A stretch of DNA of 64,000 nucleotides from Rhodococcus rhodnii NBRC 100604 (GTDB taxonomy: Bacteria; Actinomycetota; Actinomycetes; Mycobacteriales; Mycobacteriaceae). Shown here piece by piece: positions 24,733 through 33,975 of this stretch; positions within the stretch are counted from its first letter, which is position 1; each line of letters begins with the position of its first letter. The position numbers and the translations under genes were made by a program. Below the pieces are notes generated by a model, which had not been told where the DNA came from, did no database searches, and was given only the letters and a program-made list of their open reading frames with translations. The stretch covers positions 1-64,000 of the forward strand of contig NZ_BCXD01000018.1 in the NCBI RefSeq assembly GCF_001894925.1, in the 5' to 3' direction.

Positions 24733-24822
24733 GGAAAGGAACCATCAGCCGGTGTCGGCGGTTCGGGCCGCGCCGGCCGCCGACGCGGCCGACAATCGAA
24801 CCCTGGCGGGATCCATCGCCGG
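24733..24822 (-). ncRNA. Fluoride riboswitch (crcB motif)
   Basis: On the minus strand the leader reads GGCGATGG (24820-24813), then TCCCGCC, a variable GC stem, CGAACCGCC, and finally GGCTGATGGTTCC (24750-24738). These are the conserved blocks of the crcB RNA (GGnGAUGG ... AACCGCC ... GCUGAUGnnnCC) in the right order and spacing. It ends about 22 bases before the first crcB GTG, so it can mask the ribosome-binding site or terminate. The position directly upstream of two crcB genes makes the call strong. Confidence 0.9.
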
Positions 24823-24881
24823 AGCCAAGACTAGCGGGCACCACGACCGATGCACGTGAGCCACGACCGACGAGGAGAACG

Positions 24882-25475
24882 GTGGCCGAGAAATTCCCCA
24901 CATCCACGCACGAGCCCGGTGTGCGCACCGTCTATCTCGCCCGGCACGGGGAGACGGGGCTCAACGCCGAAGGCCGGATCCGCGGCCTCGCCGATCCGCC
25001 GCTCGACGACGTCGGCGTCGCCGAGGCCGGCCGCCTCGCGGAGGTGCTGGCGGAGGTCGCGCCGAGCGTCGTCGTCACCGGGCCGCTCGAACGCGCCGTC
25101 GCGACGGGGCGGGCGATCGCCGACGCCGCGCGGGCGCCGCTGCTCACCGACGAGCGGCTCAACGACCGCGACTACGGCGAGTGGACGGGCGCTGTGCGCG
25201 CCGAGGTGATCGAGCGGTTCGGCAGCGTCGACGCCGCGCCCGGAGTCGAGCCGCGAGGCGACCTCGACCGGCGGGTGCTCGCGGCGTTCCTCGATCTCGT
25301 CGACGAGTTCGACACCGAACCCGTCGTCTTCGTCTCGCACGACGCCTTCAACACGACGCTCATCGGCATGATCGACCCGAGCCTCGGTGACGTCCGGCAG
25401 CGGACGGCGTGCTGGAACCTGCTGCGCTACCGCGACGGCCACTGGATCGTCGAACTCTACGATCAGAAGCCCTGA
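24882..25475 (+). CDS. Histidine phosphatase family protein (phosphoglycerate-mutase-like)
   Basis: 197 residues with the catalytic L-A-R-H-G-E-T-G signature (phospho-His acceptor) near residue 20. The second catalytic His is in V-V-F-V-S-H-D-A-F-N, and the E-W-T-G acid/base region lies between. Members range from phosphoglycerate mutases to small-molecule phosphatases; substrate unknown. GTG start at 24882 with GAGGAGA 4-5 bases upstream. It reads away from the crcB riboswitch and converges on ctaD. Confidence 0.88.
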   Translation: MAEKFPTSTHEPGVRTVYLARHGETGLNAEGRIRGLADPPLDDVGVAEAGRLAEVLAEVAPSVVVTGPLERAVATGRAIADAARAPLLTDERLNDRDYGEWTGAVRAEVIERFGSVDAAPGVEPRGDLDRRVLAAFLDLVDEFDTEPVVFVSHDAFNTTLIGMIDPSLGDVRQRTACWNLLRYRDGHWIVELYDQKP

Positions 25476-25483
25476 CGCACGGT

Positions 25484-27199
25484 TCAGCTCGTGGTCTGCT
25501 TCGCCTTGTCGTGACTGCCCGGTCCGACGTGCGCCTCGTCGCGCATTCGCGCGATCATGTGCGGGTAGTGCAGCTCGAATGCGGGACGCTCGGAGCGGAT
25601 GCGCGGCAACTCGGTGAAGTTGTGCCGCGGCGGCGGGCAGGACGTCGCCCATTCGAGCGAGTTGCCGTACCCCCACGGGTCGTCGACCGTCACGACCTCG
25701 CCGTACCGGTACGACTTGAAGACGTTCCACAGGAACGGCAGCGTCGAGGCACCGAGCACGAACGCGCCGATCGTCGAGATCGTGTTGAGCGTCGTGAACC
25801 CGTCCGTCGGCAGGTAGTCGGCGTAGCGGCGCGGCATACCCTCTGCGCCGAGCCAGTGCTGCACGAGGAACGTCGCGTGGAACCCGAAGAACGTGAGCCA
25901 GAAGTGCCACTTGCCCAGGCGTTCGTCGAGCATGCGGCCCGTCATCTTCGGGAACCAGAAGTAGATGCCGGCGTACGTCGCGAACACGATCGTCCCGAAG
26001 AGCACGTAGTGGAAGTGCGCGACGACGAAGTACGAGTCGGTGACGTGGAAGTCGAGCGGCGGGCTCGCGAGGATGACGCCGGACAGACCGCCGAACAGGA
26101 ACGTCACGAGGAAGCCCAGTGAGAACAACATGGGTGTCTCGAAGGTCAACTGGCCCTTCCACATCGTGCCGATCCAGTTGAAGAACTTCACACCCGTGGG
26201 CACGGCGATGAGGAACGTCATGAACGAGAAGAACGGCAGCAGCACTGCGCCCGTCGCGTACATGTGGTGCGCCCACACGGCGATCGACAGCGCCGCGATG
26301 GCGATCGTCGCGTAGACGAGGCCGCTGTAGCCGAAGATCGGTTTCCGGCTGAAGACCGGGAAGATCTCCGACACGATGCCGAAGAACGGCAGCGCGATGA
26401 TGTAGACCTCGGGGTGCCCGAAGAACCAGAACAGGTGCTGCCACAGCAGTGTGCCGCCGGTCGCGGGGTCGTAGATGTGCCCGCCGAGATGGCGGTCGTA
26501 CCAGAGCGCGAGCAGGGCGGCCGTGAGGATCGGGAACGCCAGCAGGATGAGGATCGATGTGATGAAGATGTTCCACGTGAAGATCGGCATCCGGAACATC
26601 GTCATCCCGGGTGCCCGGAAACAGATGATGCTCGTGATGAAGTTGACGCCACCGAGGATCGTGCCGAGACCGGACACGCCGAGCCCGAGGATCCACAGGT
26701 CCGCGCCTACGCCGGGGGAGTGGATCATGTTCGTCAGCGGCGAGTACGCCGTCCACCCGAAATCGGCGGCACCCGTCGGCGTGACGAACCCCGCCATCGC
26801 GATGAGCGCGCCGAACAGATACAGCCAGTAGGAGAACGCGTTGAGCCGCGGGAACGCGACGTCCGGTGCGCCGATCTGCAGCGGAACGATGTAGTTCGCG
26901 AAACCGAAGACGACCGGCGTCGCGTAGAACAGCAGCATCACGGTGCCGTGCATCGTGAACAGCTGATTGAACTGCTCGTTCGAGAGGAACTGCAATCCCG
27001 GGCGGGCGAGCTCGGCGCGCATGAGCAGCGCCATGAGCCCGCCGATGAGGAAGAACACGAAGGTCGTGACCAGATACAGGATGCCGATCTGCTTCGGATC
27101 GGTCGTGCTGATGAGCCGGTAGATCGCCGAGCCCTTGCGGCCCACGCGGGGCGGATACGGCCGCTTCGCCTCGATCGGACGTACACCGGTAGCTGTCAT
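25484..27199 (-). CDS. ctaD: Cytochrome c oxidase subunit I (aa3 type)
   Basis: 571-residue heme-copper oxidase core subunit with 12 membrane helices. The CuB/active-site motif is [10 protein letters not shown], with the following [10 protein letters not shown] pair of His, and the heme ligands lie in H-F-H-Y-V-L-F-G near the C-terminus. The N-terminus [12 protein letters not shown] is typical of actinobacterial CtaD. ATG at 27199. It stands alone here, as in mycobacteria where ctaD is separate from ctaC/E and qcr genes. It reduces O2 to water and pumps protons as part of the bcc-aa3 supercomplex. Confidence 0.97.
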   Translation of the reverse strand: MTATGVRPIEAKRPYPPRVGRKGSAIYRLISTTDPKQIGILYLVTTFVFFLIGGLMALLMRAELARPGLQFLSNEQFNQLFTMHGTVMLLFYATPVVFGFANYIVPLQIGAPDVAFPRLNAFSYWLYLFGALIAMAGFVTPTGAADFGWTAYSPLTNMIHSPGVGADLWILGLGVSGLGTILGGVNFITSIICFRAPGMTMFRMPIFTWNIFITSILILLAFPILTAALLALWYDRHLGGHIYDPATGGTLLWQHLFWFFGHPEVYIIALPFFGIVSEIFPVFSRKPIFGYSGLVYATIAIAALSIAVWAHHMYATGAVLLPFFSFMTFLIAVPTGVKFFNWIGTMWKGQLTFETPMLFSLGFLVTFLFGGLSGVILASPPLDFHVTDSYFVVAHFHYVLFGTIVFATYAGIYFWFPKMTGRMLDERLGKWHFWLTFFGFHATFLVQHWLGAEGMPRRYADYLPTDGFTTLNTISTIGAFVLGASTLPFLWNVFKSYRYGEVVTVDDPWGYGNSLEWATSCPPPRHNFTELPRIRSERPAFELHYPHMIARMRDEAHVGPGSHDKAKQTTS

Positions 27200-27400
27200 G
27201 AGCGTCGCTCCGTACTCGCGGGACGGGGATGCATACGCACGGCAGGGCACGGAAAACCGGCCCACACCGGGTGACTCACAGTGTGCGCCACACCCGACGC
27301 CCCGGTGAGTGAATCGGCGCGTTCGGTCCGATTTCGGTGTTTACGCAGCTGACATGCGGGTTATCCGGATCTCACCATTCGTGCTCGAAGCGAGGTTGAC

Positions 27401-28045
27401 ATGACCGATCGCACGCCGCATCCCACCGAACGACACGTTCCGAAACACGAGGCGAGGCACGACGAGGCGGGCCATCCCGTCGCCGACGATCTCCGCCCCG
27501 TCGATCACCGCCCCGTCGATCACGGCGGCGAGACGACCGCCCACCCGCGCGGCGGACGCGTCCACATTCCGCGCTCGCGCGGTGCGTTGAGCGGGCTGCT
27601 GCTCGTCGTCGCCGGCGCGTGGGGTGCGCTCGCGCCGTTCGTCGGCCCGCTGTTCGACTTCGGCTTCACGCCGCGGGAAGCCTGGACGTGGACGACGGGA
27701 CGCGGCTGGCTCGAAGTGCTACCCGGCGTCGTGTGCGTGCTCGGTGGGCTGTTCCTGCTCTTCAGTCGCAATCGCGTCACAGCGATGTTCGGCGGCTGGC
27801 TCGCCGTCGCCGCCGGAGTGTGGTTCGTGATCGGCCGTCAGCTCGCGCAGCCGTGGGGCCTCGGCGATCCCGGGGAGCCGGGCGGGTCGTCGCCGTGGCT
27901 GCGAGCTCTCGAGGACATCGCGCTCTTCTCCGGGCTCGGCGCGTTGATCGTCTTCCTCGCGGCGGGAGCGCTCGGACGGCTCTCGGTGCGCAGCGTCCGC
28001 GACATCAGGGCCGCCGAAGTGCGGCATCGCACCGACATCGAGTGA
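27401..28045 (+). CDS. Integral membrane protein with His/Asp-rich N-terminus, unknown function
   Basis: 214 residues. A hydrophilic 55-residue N-terminus is rich in His and Asp, with an internal repeat R-P-V-D-H-R-P-V-D-H. Four predicted membrane helices follow (about residues 60-80, 102-120, 125-145 and 170-195), with a long loop between helices 1 and 2 (F-T-P-R-E-A-W-T-W-T). ATG at 27401 behind GAGG. The 201-bp gap to ctaD holds the two divergent promoters; no clear motif seen there. The His-rich tail could bind metal; no family recognised. Confidence 0.78.
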   Translation: MTDRTPHPTERHVPKHEARHDEAGHPVADDLRPVDHRPVDHGGETTAHPRGGRVHIPRSRGALSGLLLVVAGAWGALAPFVGPLFDFGFTPREAWTWTTGRGWLEVLPGVVCVLGGLFLLFSRNRVTAMFGGWLAVAAGVWFVIGRQLAQPWGLGDPGEPGGSSPWLRALEDIALFSGLGALIVFLAAGALGRLSVRSVRDIRAAEVRHRTDIE

Positions 28046-28048
28046 GCG

Positions 28049-28846
28049 TCATGCGTCGTAGGCGATGTTCTCCACCGGGGTCCCGGACTCGAGCAGCAGG
28101 TCGACGGTCTCGCCGACCATGACGGGTGAGCCGCACACCAGCACCTGCTGGTCGACGAACGCCCCGTACGACGCCACGATCTCGCCGGGCTCGCCCACGA
28201 CGATGTCGTCGGGCGCGAACGTCGCGGCCGAGCTCAGTTCCGTCGCGCGGCGGACGTGCTCGTAGAACGGGTCGTGACGTTCGTCGCGGCTGCGGACCAC
28301 CGGAATCACGGTGAGCCACGGCAACTGCTGCACGAGCAGGCACAGCATGTCGGCGGCGTAGAGATCCTGCGGCGTGCGATCCGCGGCGAACAGGAACACC
28401 TTCGGCTGCCGCTCGCGGGCGGCGAGGTCGAGCAGCAGTGCGCGCATGGGGGCGAGGCCCGTGCCGTCGGCGATCATGACGACGTCGCCGCCGTTCTCGT
28501 CGACGGCGAGGTCGCCGCGCGGATCGCGGATCGTCCACGTGTCACCGGGGCGCGTGTCGGCGACCATCGCGCCACTCGACTGCCCGCCGGGCACGGAGCG
28601 CACGTGGAACTCGAGCTTGCCGTCGCGGGACGGCGGCAGCGCGGGGGAGAGCCGTCGCCACGCTCCCGGCGCCTGCGGCACACCCACCTCGACGTGCTGG
28701 CCCACCGCGAACGGCACCGGTCCGCCGATCAGCCGGACGACGGCGGTGTCGTCGCGAAGCCGATGATGCTGGACGACCTCGGCCTGCCACTGCTGCACGA
28801 AAGCTCCTTCGCCGTCGGATGAGGGGATCTCGCCGGATGACGACAT
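28049..28846 (-). CDS. FAD/NAD-binding oxidoreductase, stand-alone paralogue of the flavohemoglobin reductase module
   Basis: 265 residues, with a ferredoxin-reductase-like FAD domain then an NAD domain (I-A-D-G-T-G-L-A-P-M-R-A, V-C-G-S-P-V-M). It is closely similar to residues ~150-392 of the flavohemoglobin encoded 4 bp upstream (E-F-H-V-R-S-V-P-G-G; G-T-G-L-A-P). The canonical FAD motif R-x-Y-S reads R-R-L-S here, losing the flavin-stacking Tyr. It has no globin domain. Probably serves as an electron-transfer partner or a divergent copy in the same operon; function unproven. Confidence 0.86.
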   Translation of the reverse strand: MSSSGEIPSSDGEGAFVQQWQAEVVQHHRLRDDTAVVRLIGGPVPFAVGQHVEVGVPQAPGAWRRLSPALPPSRDGKLEFHVRSVPGGQSSGAMVADTRPGDTWTIRDPRGDLAVDENGGDVVMIADGTGLAPMRALLLDLAARERQPKVFLFAADRTPQDLYAADMLCLLVQQLPWLTVIPVVRSRDERHDPFYEHVRRATELSSAATFAPDDIVVGEPGEIVASYGAFVDQQVLVCGSPVMVGETVDLLLESGTPVENIAYDA

Positions 28847-28850
28847 CGCG

Positions 28851-30029
28851 TCAGAAGAGGGGATCGTGGGAGACGACGTCGGGCGGCGTGCCCGCAGCGC
28901 GGAGTGCGTACAGCGTCGTCTTGACCATCGACGGCGAGCCGCTGATCTGGATCTGCCGGTCCGCCCACGAACCGAAACTCGCGACGACCTTGCCGATCGG
29001 GCCGTGCAGCCGCTGGTGCAGGCCGGGCGGGACCTCGGCGGGCGGCGTGGTGTTCCACCACGGATCCTCGTCGTGCTCGGCGACGGGGACGACGGTCAGC
29101 CACGGATTGCTCATCGCGAGATGCCACAGCGTCTCGAGGTCGTACAGGTCGCGCGGATAGACCCCGCCGACGAACAGGTGCACGCGCGGGTTCGTGCCGC
29201 GCATCGCCATGTCCATGATCTGCGCGCGCAGCGGCGCGAGCCCCGTCCCCTGCGCGATCATGAGGACGTCGCGGTTCGCGTCGAGGTCCACCGCGAGGGC
29301 GCCGAGCGGCGCGCCGATTCGCCAGCGGTCGCCGACCTGCGTCTCGGAGACGATCGCGGGGGAGACCCATCCGCTCGGGACACGGCGCACGTGGAACTCG
29401 ATCTGCCCGAACGGATTGGACGGGATCGCGGGCGAGTAGTAGCGCCACAGTCCCTGGCGTTGCGGGATCTGCACGCTGACGTACTGGCCCGCGTAGTACG
29501 GCATCGGCTCGTCGATCTCGAGCCGGACGATCGCCAGATCGTCGAGACGGCGTTCGTGGGCGACGACGGTCGCGTCCCAGAACGCGGGCAGCTCCTCCTC
29601 GTCGGAAGCGTCCGCCATCGTGCCGACGATGGTGCCGACGACCTCGCTCCATGCGGCGTCGACGGTCGGCGTCCACAGCAGGGTGACGAGCGAGCCGCGC
29701 AGCGACTGCAGCAGTGCGCGGCCGCCGGCCTCGTAGTGCTCGCGCGCGACGCCGTACTTGCGGTGATCGCGGCCGAGCTGACCGAGGAAGGTCAGCATGC
29801 GGTCGGGCTGCTCGACGTTGTCGAGGACGTAGCGGATCGCGGTGAGCATTCGGTGCGTCTGCGCCTCGAGGTTCGCGGGGAACAGCAACCTGAGCTGAGG
29901 ATTCTCGGCGAAGAGGTTCGCGTAGAAGGACTGCGCGAGGTGGCTGTCCCAGTCGGGCCGGGCCGCCATGTCCTTGTACGTCGCGCGGACGCGCCGCAGG
30001 GTGCGGTCGTCGAAGATCGGGTCGGCCAC
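28851..30029 (-). CDS. Flavohemoglobin-like protein (globin plus FAD/NAD reductase, type II)
   Basis: 392 residues. The globin domain spans about 1-140, with the proximal His in L-G-R-D-H-R-K-Y-G-V. Then comes an FAD domain with W-R-Y-Y-S-P-A and an NAD domain with A-Q-G-T-G-L-A-P-L-R. Position 2 of this operon-like pair and the neighbouring clpB/pyrE match the locus of M. tuberculosis Rv0385. The latter belongs to type II flavohemoglobins, which differ from NO dioxygenases and have been linked to D-lactate/quinone electron flow. NO detoxification is therefore not assured. The stop lies 4 bp before the stand-alone reductase start, so the two form an operon. Confidence 0.88.
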   Translation of the reverse strand: MADPIFDDRTLRRVRATYKDMAARPDWDSHLAQSFYANLFAENPQLRLLFPANLEAQTHRMLTAIRYVLDNVEQPDRMLTFLGQLGRDHRKYGVAREHYEAGGRALLQSLRGSLVTLLWTPTVDAAWSEVVGTIVGTMADASDEEELPAFWDATVVAHERRLDDLAIVRLEIDEPMPYYAGQYVSVQIPQRQGLWRYYSPAIPSNPFGQIEFHVRRVPSGWVSPAIVSETQVGDRWRIGAPLGALAVDLDANRDVLMIAQGTGLAPLRAQIMDMAMRGTNPRVHLFVGGVYPRDLYDLETLWHLAMSNPWLTVVPVAEHDEDPWWNTTPPAEVPPGLHQRLHGPIGKVVASFGSWADRQIQISGSPSMVKTTLYALRAAGTPPDVVSHDPLF

Positions 30030-30080
30030 CGCTCCCCCTTTCGGCTCGCTGCGAGTCCCGGCGGGCTCGTGGCGCCGAGT

Positions 30081-31016
30081 CTAGCGACCGGCTTTCGCGA
30101 GCCGGAGATCGTCGACGACCTGCCGCACCATCCGCAGCGACGCGGCGTCGAGAACGTTGCCGAACTCGATGACCCGGACCTGCGGTGCGAGCCTGTCGCG
30201 GAGCTGCGCCATGCCGCTCGGGATCACGACGACGTCGATGCCCTGCAGGCTCGCGTCGGTGGTGTCGGCGAGCATCACGATATCGGTGAGCCCCGCCTGA
30301 TCGAGCGAGTCGCGGACGCTCGCCGCCTGCTCGTCGTTGTGGTACCAGAGGCCGACATGCTGCCCGCGGGGCACCTGCGCGATCTCGACGAGCGTCCGCA
30401 CGTGCGGTGCGACGACGAGGCCGACGACGTCGGTCGTGGGGCCGCGGAGCAGCGACCGCACCTCGGTGAGGTGGAAGAAGGTCGTCAGGACGAGGTCGAC
30501 GTCGATCTCCTGCGGATCGAACTCGCCGAGCACGAGCGGCGTCACGGGCAGCTCGAGTTCGCGGGCGATCTCGTCGGCGAACGCGCGTGCGCGGTCGGGA
30601 TTGCATTCGACGAACGCGACGGTCGGCTTCGCGTCGACGACGCGGATCGCGATGCCGGTGACGAGTTCGCGCACCTCGGCCGGCGACAGCCCGAGTTCGA
30701 GGCATTCGCGTGCCGCGCGTTCGAGGATCTCGCGTGCCTGGTCGCGGGTCGCCGACGACGTCCGTGCCCGCTCGCCGCCCACGACGATCATGCCGTTGCG
30801 GCCGCGCGGCTCGATGAGCCCGGCCGCGCGGAGCTCGCCGTACGCGCGGGCGACGGTGTTGCGGTTGATGCCGAGGTTGTCCGCGAGCATCCGCGAACCC
30901 GGCAGCCGGTCGCCGTCGCGAAGCTGGCCGAGCTCGATCATGAACGTCACCTGGCCCACGATCTGCCGATAGATGGGGACGTCGGAGTGCTCGCTGACGT
31001 GGATGCGGGCGGTCAT
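30081..31016 (-). CDS. GntR family transcriptional regulator (YtrA-like HTH with sensor domain)
   Basis: 311 residues. The N-terminal winged helix (about 10-78: V-P-I-Y-R-Q-I-V-G-Q-V, D-R-L-P-G-S-R-M-L-A-D-N-L-G-I-N-R-N-T-V-A-R-A-Y) is of the GntR/YtrA type. The C-terminal ~200 residues form an alpha/beta domain reminiscent of periplasmic binding or aspartate-racemase folds (A-F-V-E-C-N-P-D-R). The ATG at 31016 follows the palindrome at 31035-31054. Divergent from the dialkylglycine decarboxylase gene, which it presumably controls in response to an amino-acid-like ligand. Confidence 0.88.
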   Translation of the reverse strand: MTARIHVSEHSDVPIYRQIVGQVTFMIELGQLRDGDRLPGSRMLADNLGINRNTVARAYGELRAAGLIEPRGRNGMIVVGGERARTSSATRDQAREILERAARECLELGLSPAEVRELVTGIAIRVVDAKPTVAFVECNPDRARAFADEIARELELPVTPLVLGEFDPQEIDVDLVLTTFFHLTEVRSLLRGPTTDVVGLVVAPHVRTLVEIAQVPRGQHVGLWYHNDEQAASVRDSLDQAGLTDIVMLADTTDASLQGIDVVVIPSGMAQLRDRLAPQVRVIEFGNVLDAASLRMVRQVVDDLRLAKAGR

Positions 31017-31034
31017 GCGACGGTCTCCCTCTCG

Positions 31035-31054
31035 AACATATGTCACAGTATGTT
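31035..31054. promoter_or_regulatory. Operator-like palindrome between gntR-type gene and dialkylglycine decarboxylase
   Basis: AACATA (31035-31040) - 8 bases - TATGTT (31049-31054) is a perfect dyad in the 119-bp divergent intergenic region, AT-rich against a GC background. Its position, about 20 bases from the regulator start and 80 bases from the decarboxylase start, suits control of both by the GntR protein. Confidence 0.55.
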
Positions 31055-31078
31055 GCGCGGTCGAATAGGCAATATTAG

Positions 31079-32431
<1,353 letters not shown>

Positions 32432-32469
32432 TCCGAGTTCTCCACCTGCGCCACATCCCCTGCCTTGGT

Positions 32470-32518
32470 GGCGCAATGTCAGTGTGTGCATCTGACGCAC
32501 ACTCTGTGACATTGCGCC
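32470..32518. terminator. Long inverted repeat after dialkylglycine decarboxylase gene
   Basis: GGCGCAATGTCA (32470-32481) pairs exactly with TGACATTGCGCC (32507-32518). An inner GTGTGC/GCACAC (32484-32489 / 32497-32502) continues the stem with small bulges. This long hairpin lies 38 bases after the dgdA stop and before the next gene, so it is probably a transcription terminator. It lacks a T-tract and could instead be a dispersed palindromic element. Confidence 0.55.
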
Positions 32519-32553
32519 CACGGGGCCGGGCGGATGCGGGTAGGAATCGAGGC

Positions 32554-32976
32554 ATGACCACCGATGCCGATACCGTTCCCGCCGATACCGCACCGCGGTC
32601 GATCGCGCGCAACCTGCTCGCCGCAGCCTTGATCTTCGCCGGGCTCAGCCACCTGTTCTGGGCGCGCAAGGATTTCCAGGCGCAGGTCCCCGACTGGGTT
32701 CCGATGGACAAGGACGGCGTCGTCATGGCGTCGGGCGGCGTCGAGATCATGCTCGGCGGCGGCCTCGCGATCGCCAGGCGTGACCGCGTGCGAGTGGGCC
32801 GCATCGCCGCGCTGTTCTTCGCGGCCGTCTTCCCCGGCAACATCGCGCAGTGGCAGGGGCAGCGCGACGCATTCGGCCTCGACACCGACCGCAAGCGCTT
32901 CGTACGTCTGCTGTTCCAGCCGCTGCTCATCCTGTGGGCACTGTGGTCCACCGGCACACCGAAGGTGCGTCGCTGA
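32554..32976 (+). CDS. DoxX-like small membrane protein
   Basis: 140 residues with four predicted membrane helices (from R-N-L-L-A-A-A-L-I-F-A-G-L-S-H-L-F-W onward). The pattern of L-S-H, P-D-W-V-P, G-G-V-E-I-M-L-G-G and a P-G-N-I-A-Q-W motif resembles DoxX/DUF4267-like families. ATG at 32554. Roles in this superfamily range from redox homeostasis to unknown; no specific function can be assigned. Confidence 0.78.
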   Translation: MTTDADTVPADTAPRSIARNLLAAALIFAGLSHLFWARKDFQAQVPDWVPMDKDGVVMASGGVEIMLGGGLAIARRDRVRVGRIAALFFAAVFPGNIAQWQGQRDAFGLDTDRKRFVRLLFQPLLILWALWSTGTPKVRR

Positions 32977-33048
32977 GGCGATACTCCTCGAACGTCGTCG
33001 CACCCGGCCTGCGGTAGAGTGCCGCCATCGAAGGAGCGGGGGGACGCG

Positions 33049-33366
33049 ATGGCCGAACTGAAGCTTGACGACGGCACGATCGAGGAGTGCGTCGTGATCT
33101 GCGAACGCATGCTGGACAAGTTGGAGCAGGCGAAGCTACGGACGATCGATCTTCGGAACACGGGGGGGTTCGGGACGCTACCGTCCGCCGAGCAACTGGC
33201 CGCTGGCTACAGTCGCAAAGCCGATGACGTCTTGGAGACTGTACTGCGATACATCTCGGCGGTCGAGGCGATGCGCGACGCATTCCGGGCCGGCGGGCTC
33301 GCTTATGCAGAGTCGGACAGCGCAGTGAGCGCGGCCCTGCGTACGGTGGGCGGGCCCGTTTCATGA
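33049..33366 (+). CDS. Small helical protein (WXG100-like size), unknown function
   Basis: 105 residues, predicted almost wholly helical with two long amphipathic segments (about 10-30 and 55-95). It lacks a signal peptide and a WXG motif (G-G-F-G lies at the presumed turn). Size and shape resemble ESX/WXG100-like proteins that actinobacteria often encode beside DUF3558 lipoproteins. ATG at 33049 preceded by AAGGAG and a G-run. Its stop overlaps the lipoprotein start (ATGA), so the two are co-translated and may interact. Confidence 0.7.
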   Translation: MAELKLDDGTIEECVVICERMLDKLEQAKLRTIDLRNTGGFGTLPSAEQLAAGYSRKADDVLETVLRYISAVEAMRDAFRAGGLAYAESDSAVSAALRTVGGPVS

Positions 33367-33935
33367 AAGTGGTAGTCCGAGTTGCGGTCGCGGCGACAGC
33401 TCTAGGACTGACGGCGAGTTGTGGGCCTGGCCCCGCTGAGGAATCGCTGCCGACATCGACGACCGAAATCGAGGCGCCGACTCGTGAACCGCGTCACGTG
33501 GATGGTTCCGATCGGCCCCAGGTGGCCTTCGACCCGTGTCTCGATATCCCCGACGAGGTGGTGACGTCGATGGGATTCCGTGCCGACACCGAATCGTCCA
33601 ACGATTTCGCTCCGGACACCTACACGTTTCTCGTGTGCGGGTGGCTGGGTGAGGGGCGCACCTACAGCCTGAGTGTCCGGTCGGGAAACGTCACGTTCGC
33701 GGAGCAGGTCGAGCAGGCTGCCGCCTATTCGCGCCCGACGACGGTGGCAGGGAGAGAGGCCATCGCGGTCGCCGATACTGGGTCGACCGGTGAGTGCTTC
33801 ATCTCCGCTCCCACCGATTACGGGATCCTCAACGTGTCGCGTATCGACAACCGGATCCGTGAGCGCGGTGCCTCCTTCGAGCAGCGTTGCGACGGTATCG
33901 AGGAATTCGCGGAACCGATCTTCGCGCTGTTGTGA
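33363..33935 (+). CDS. DUF3558-type lipoprotein
   Basis: 190 residues. The signal peptide ends in the lipobox L-T-A-S-C (Cys19-20 region), followed by a Ser/Thr/Glu-rich linker and a globular domain. That domain has the C-x-x-x-x-D of F-D-P-C-L-D-I-P and further Cys (F-L-V-C-G-W, G-E-C-F-I, Q-R-C-D-G-I) that fit DUF3558 with disulfides. Such lipoproteins are common and mostly uncharacterised in Nocardiaceae. ATG at 33363 overlaps the previous stop. Confidence 0.82.
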   Translation: MKVVVRVAVAATALGLTASCGPGPAEESLPTSTTEIEAPTREPRHVDGSDRPQVAFDPCLDIPDEVVTSMGFRADTESSNDFAPDTYTFLVCGWLGEGRTYSLSVRSGNVTFAEQVEQAAAYSRPTTVAGREAIAVADTGSTGECFISAPTDYGILNVSRIDNRIRERGASFEQRCDGIEEFAEPIFALL

Positions 33936-33975
33936 GCAACCGGCTCGGCTCGCACCTCACCGATGGCGAAGCGCC

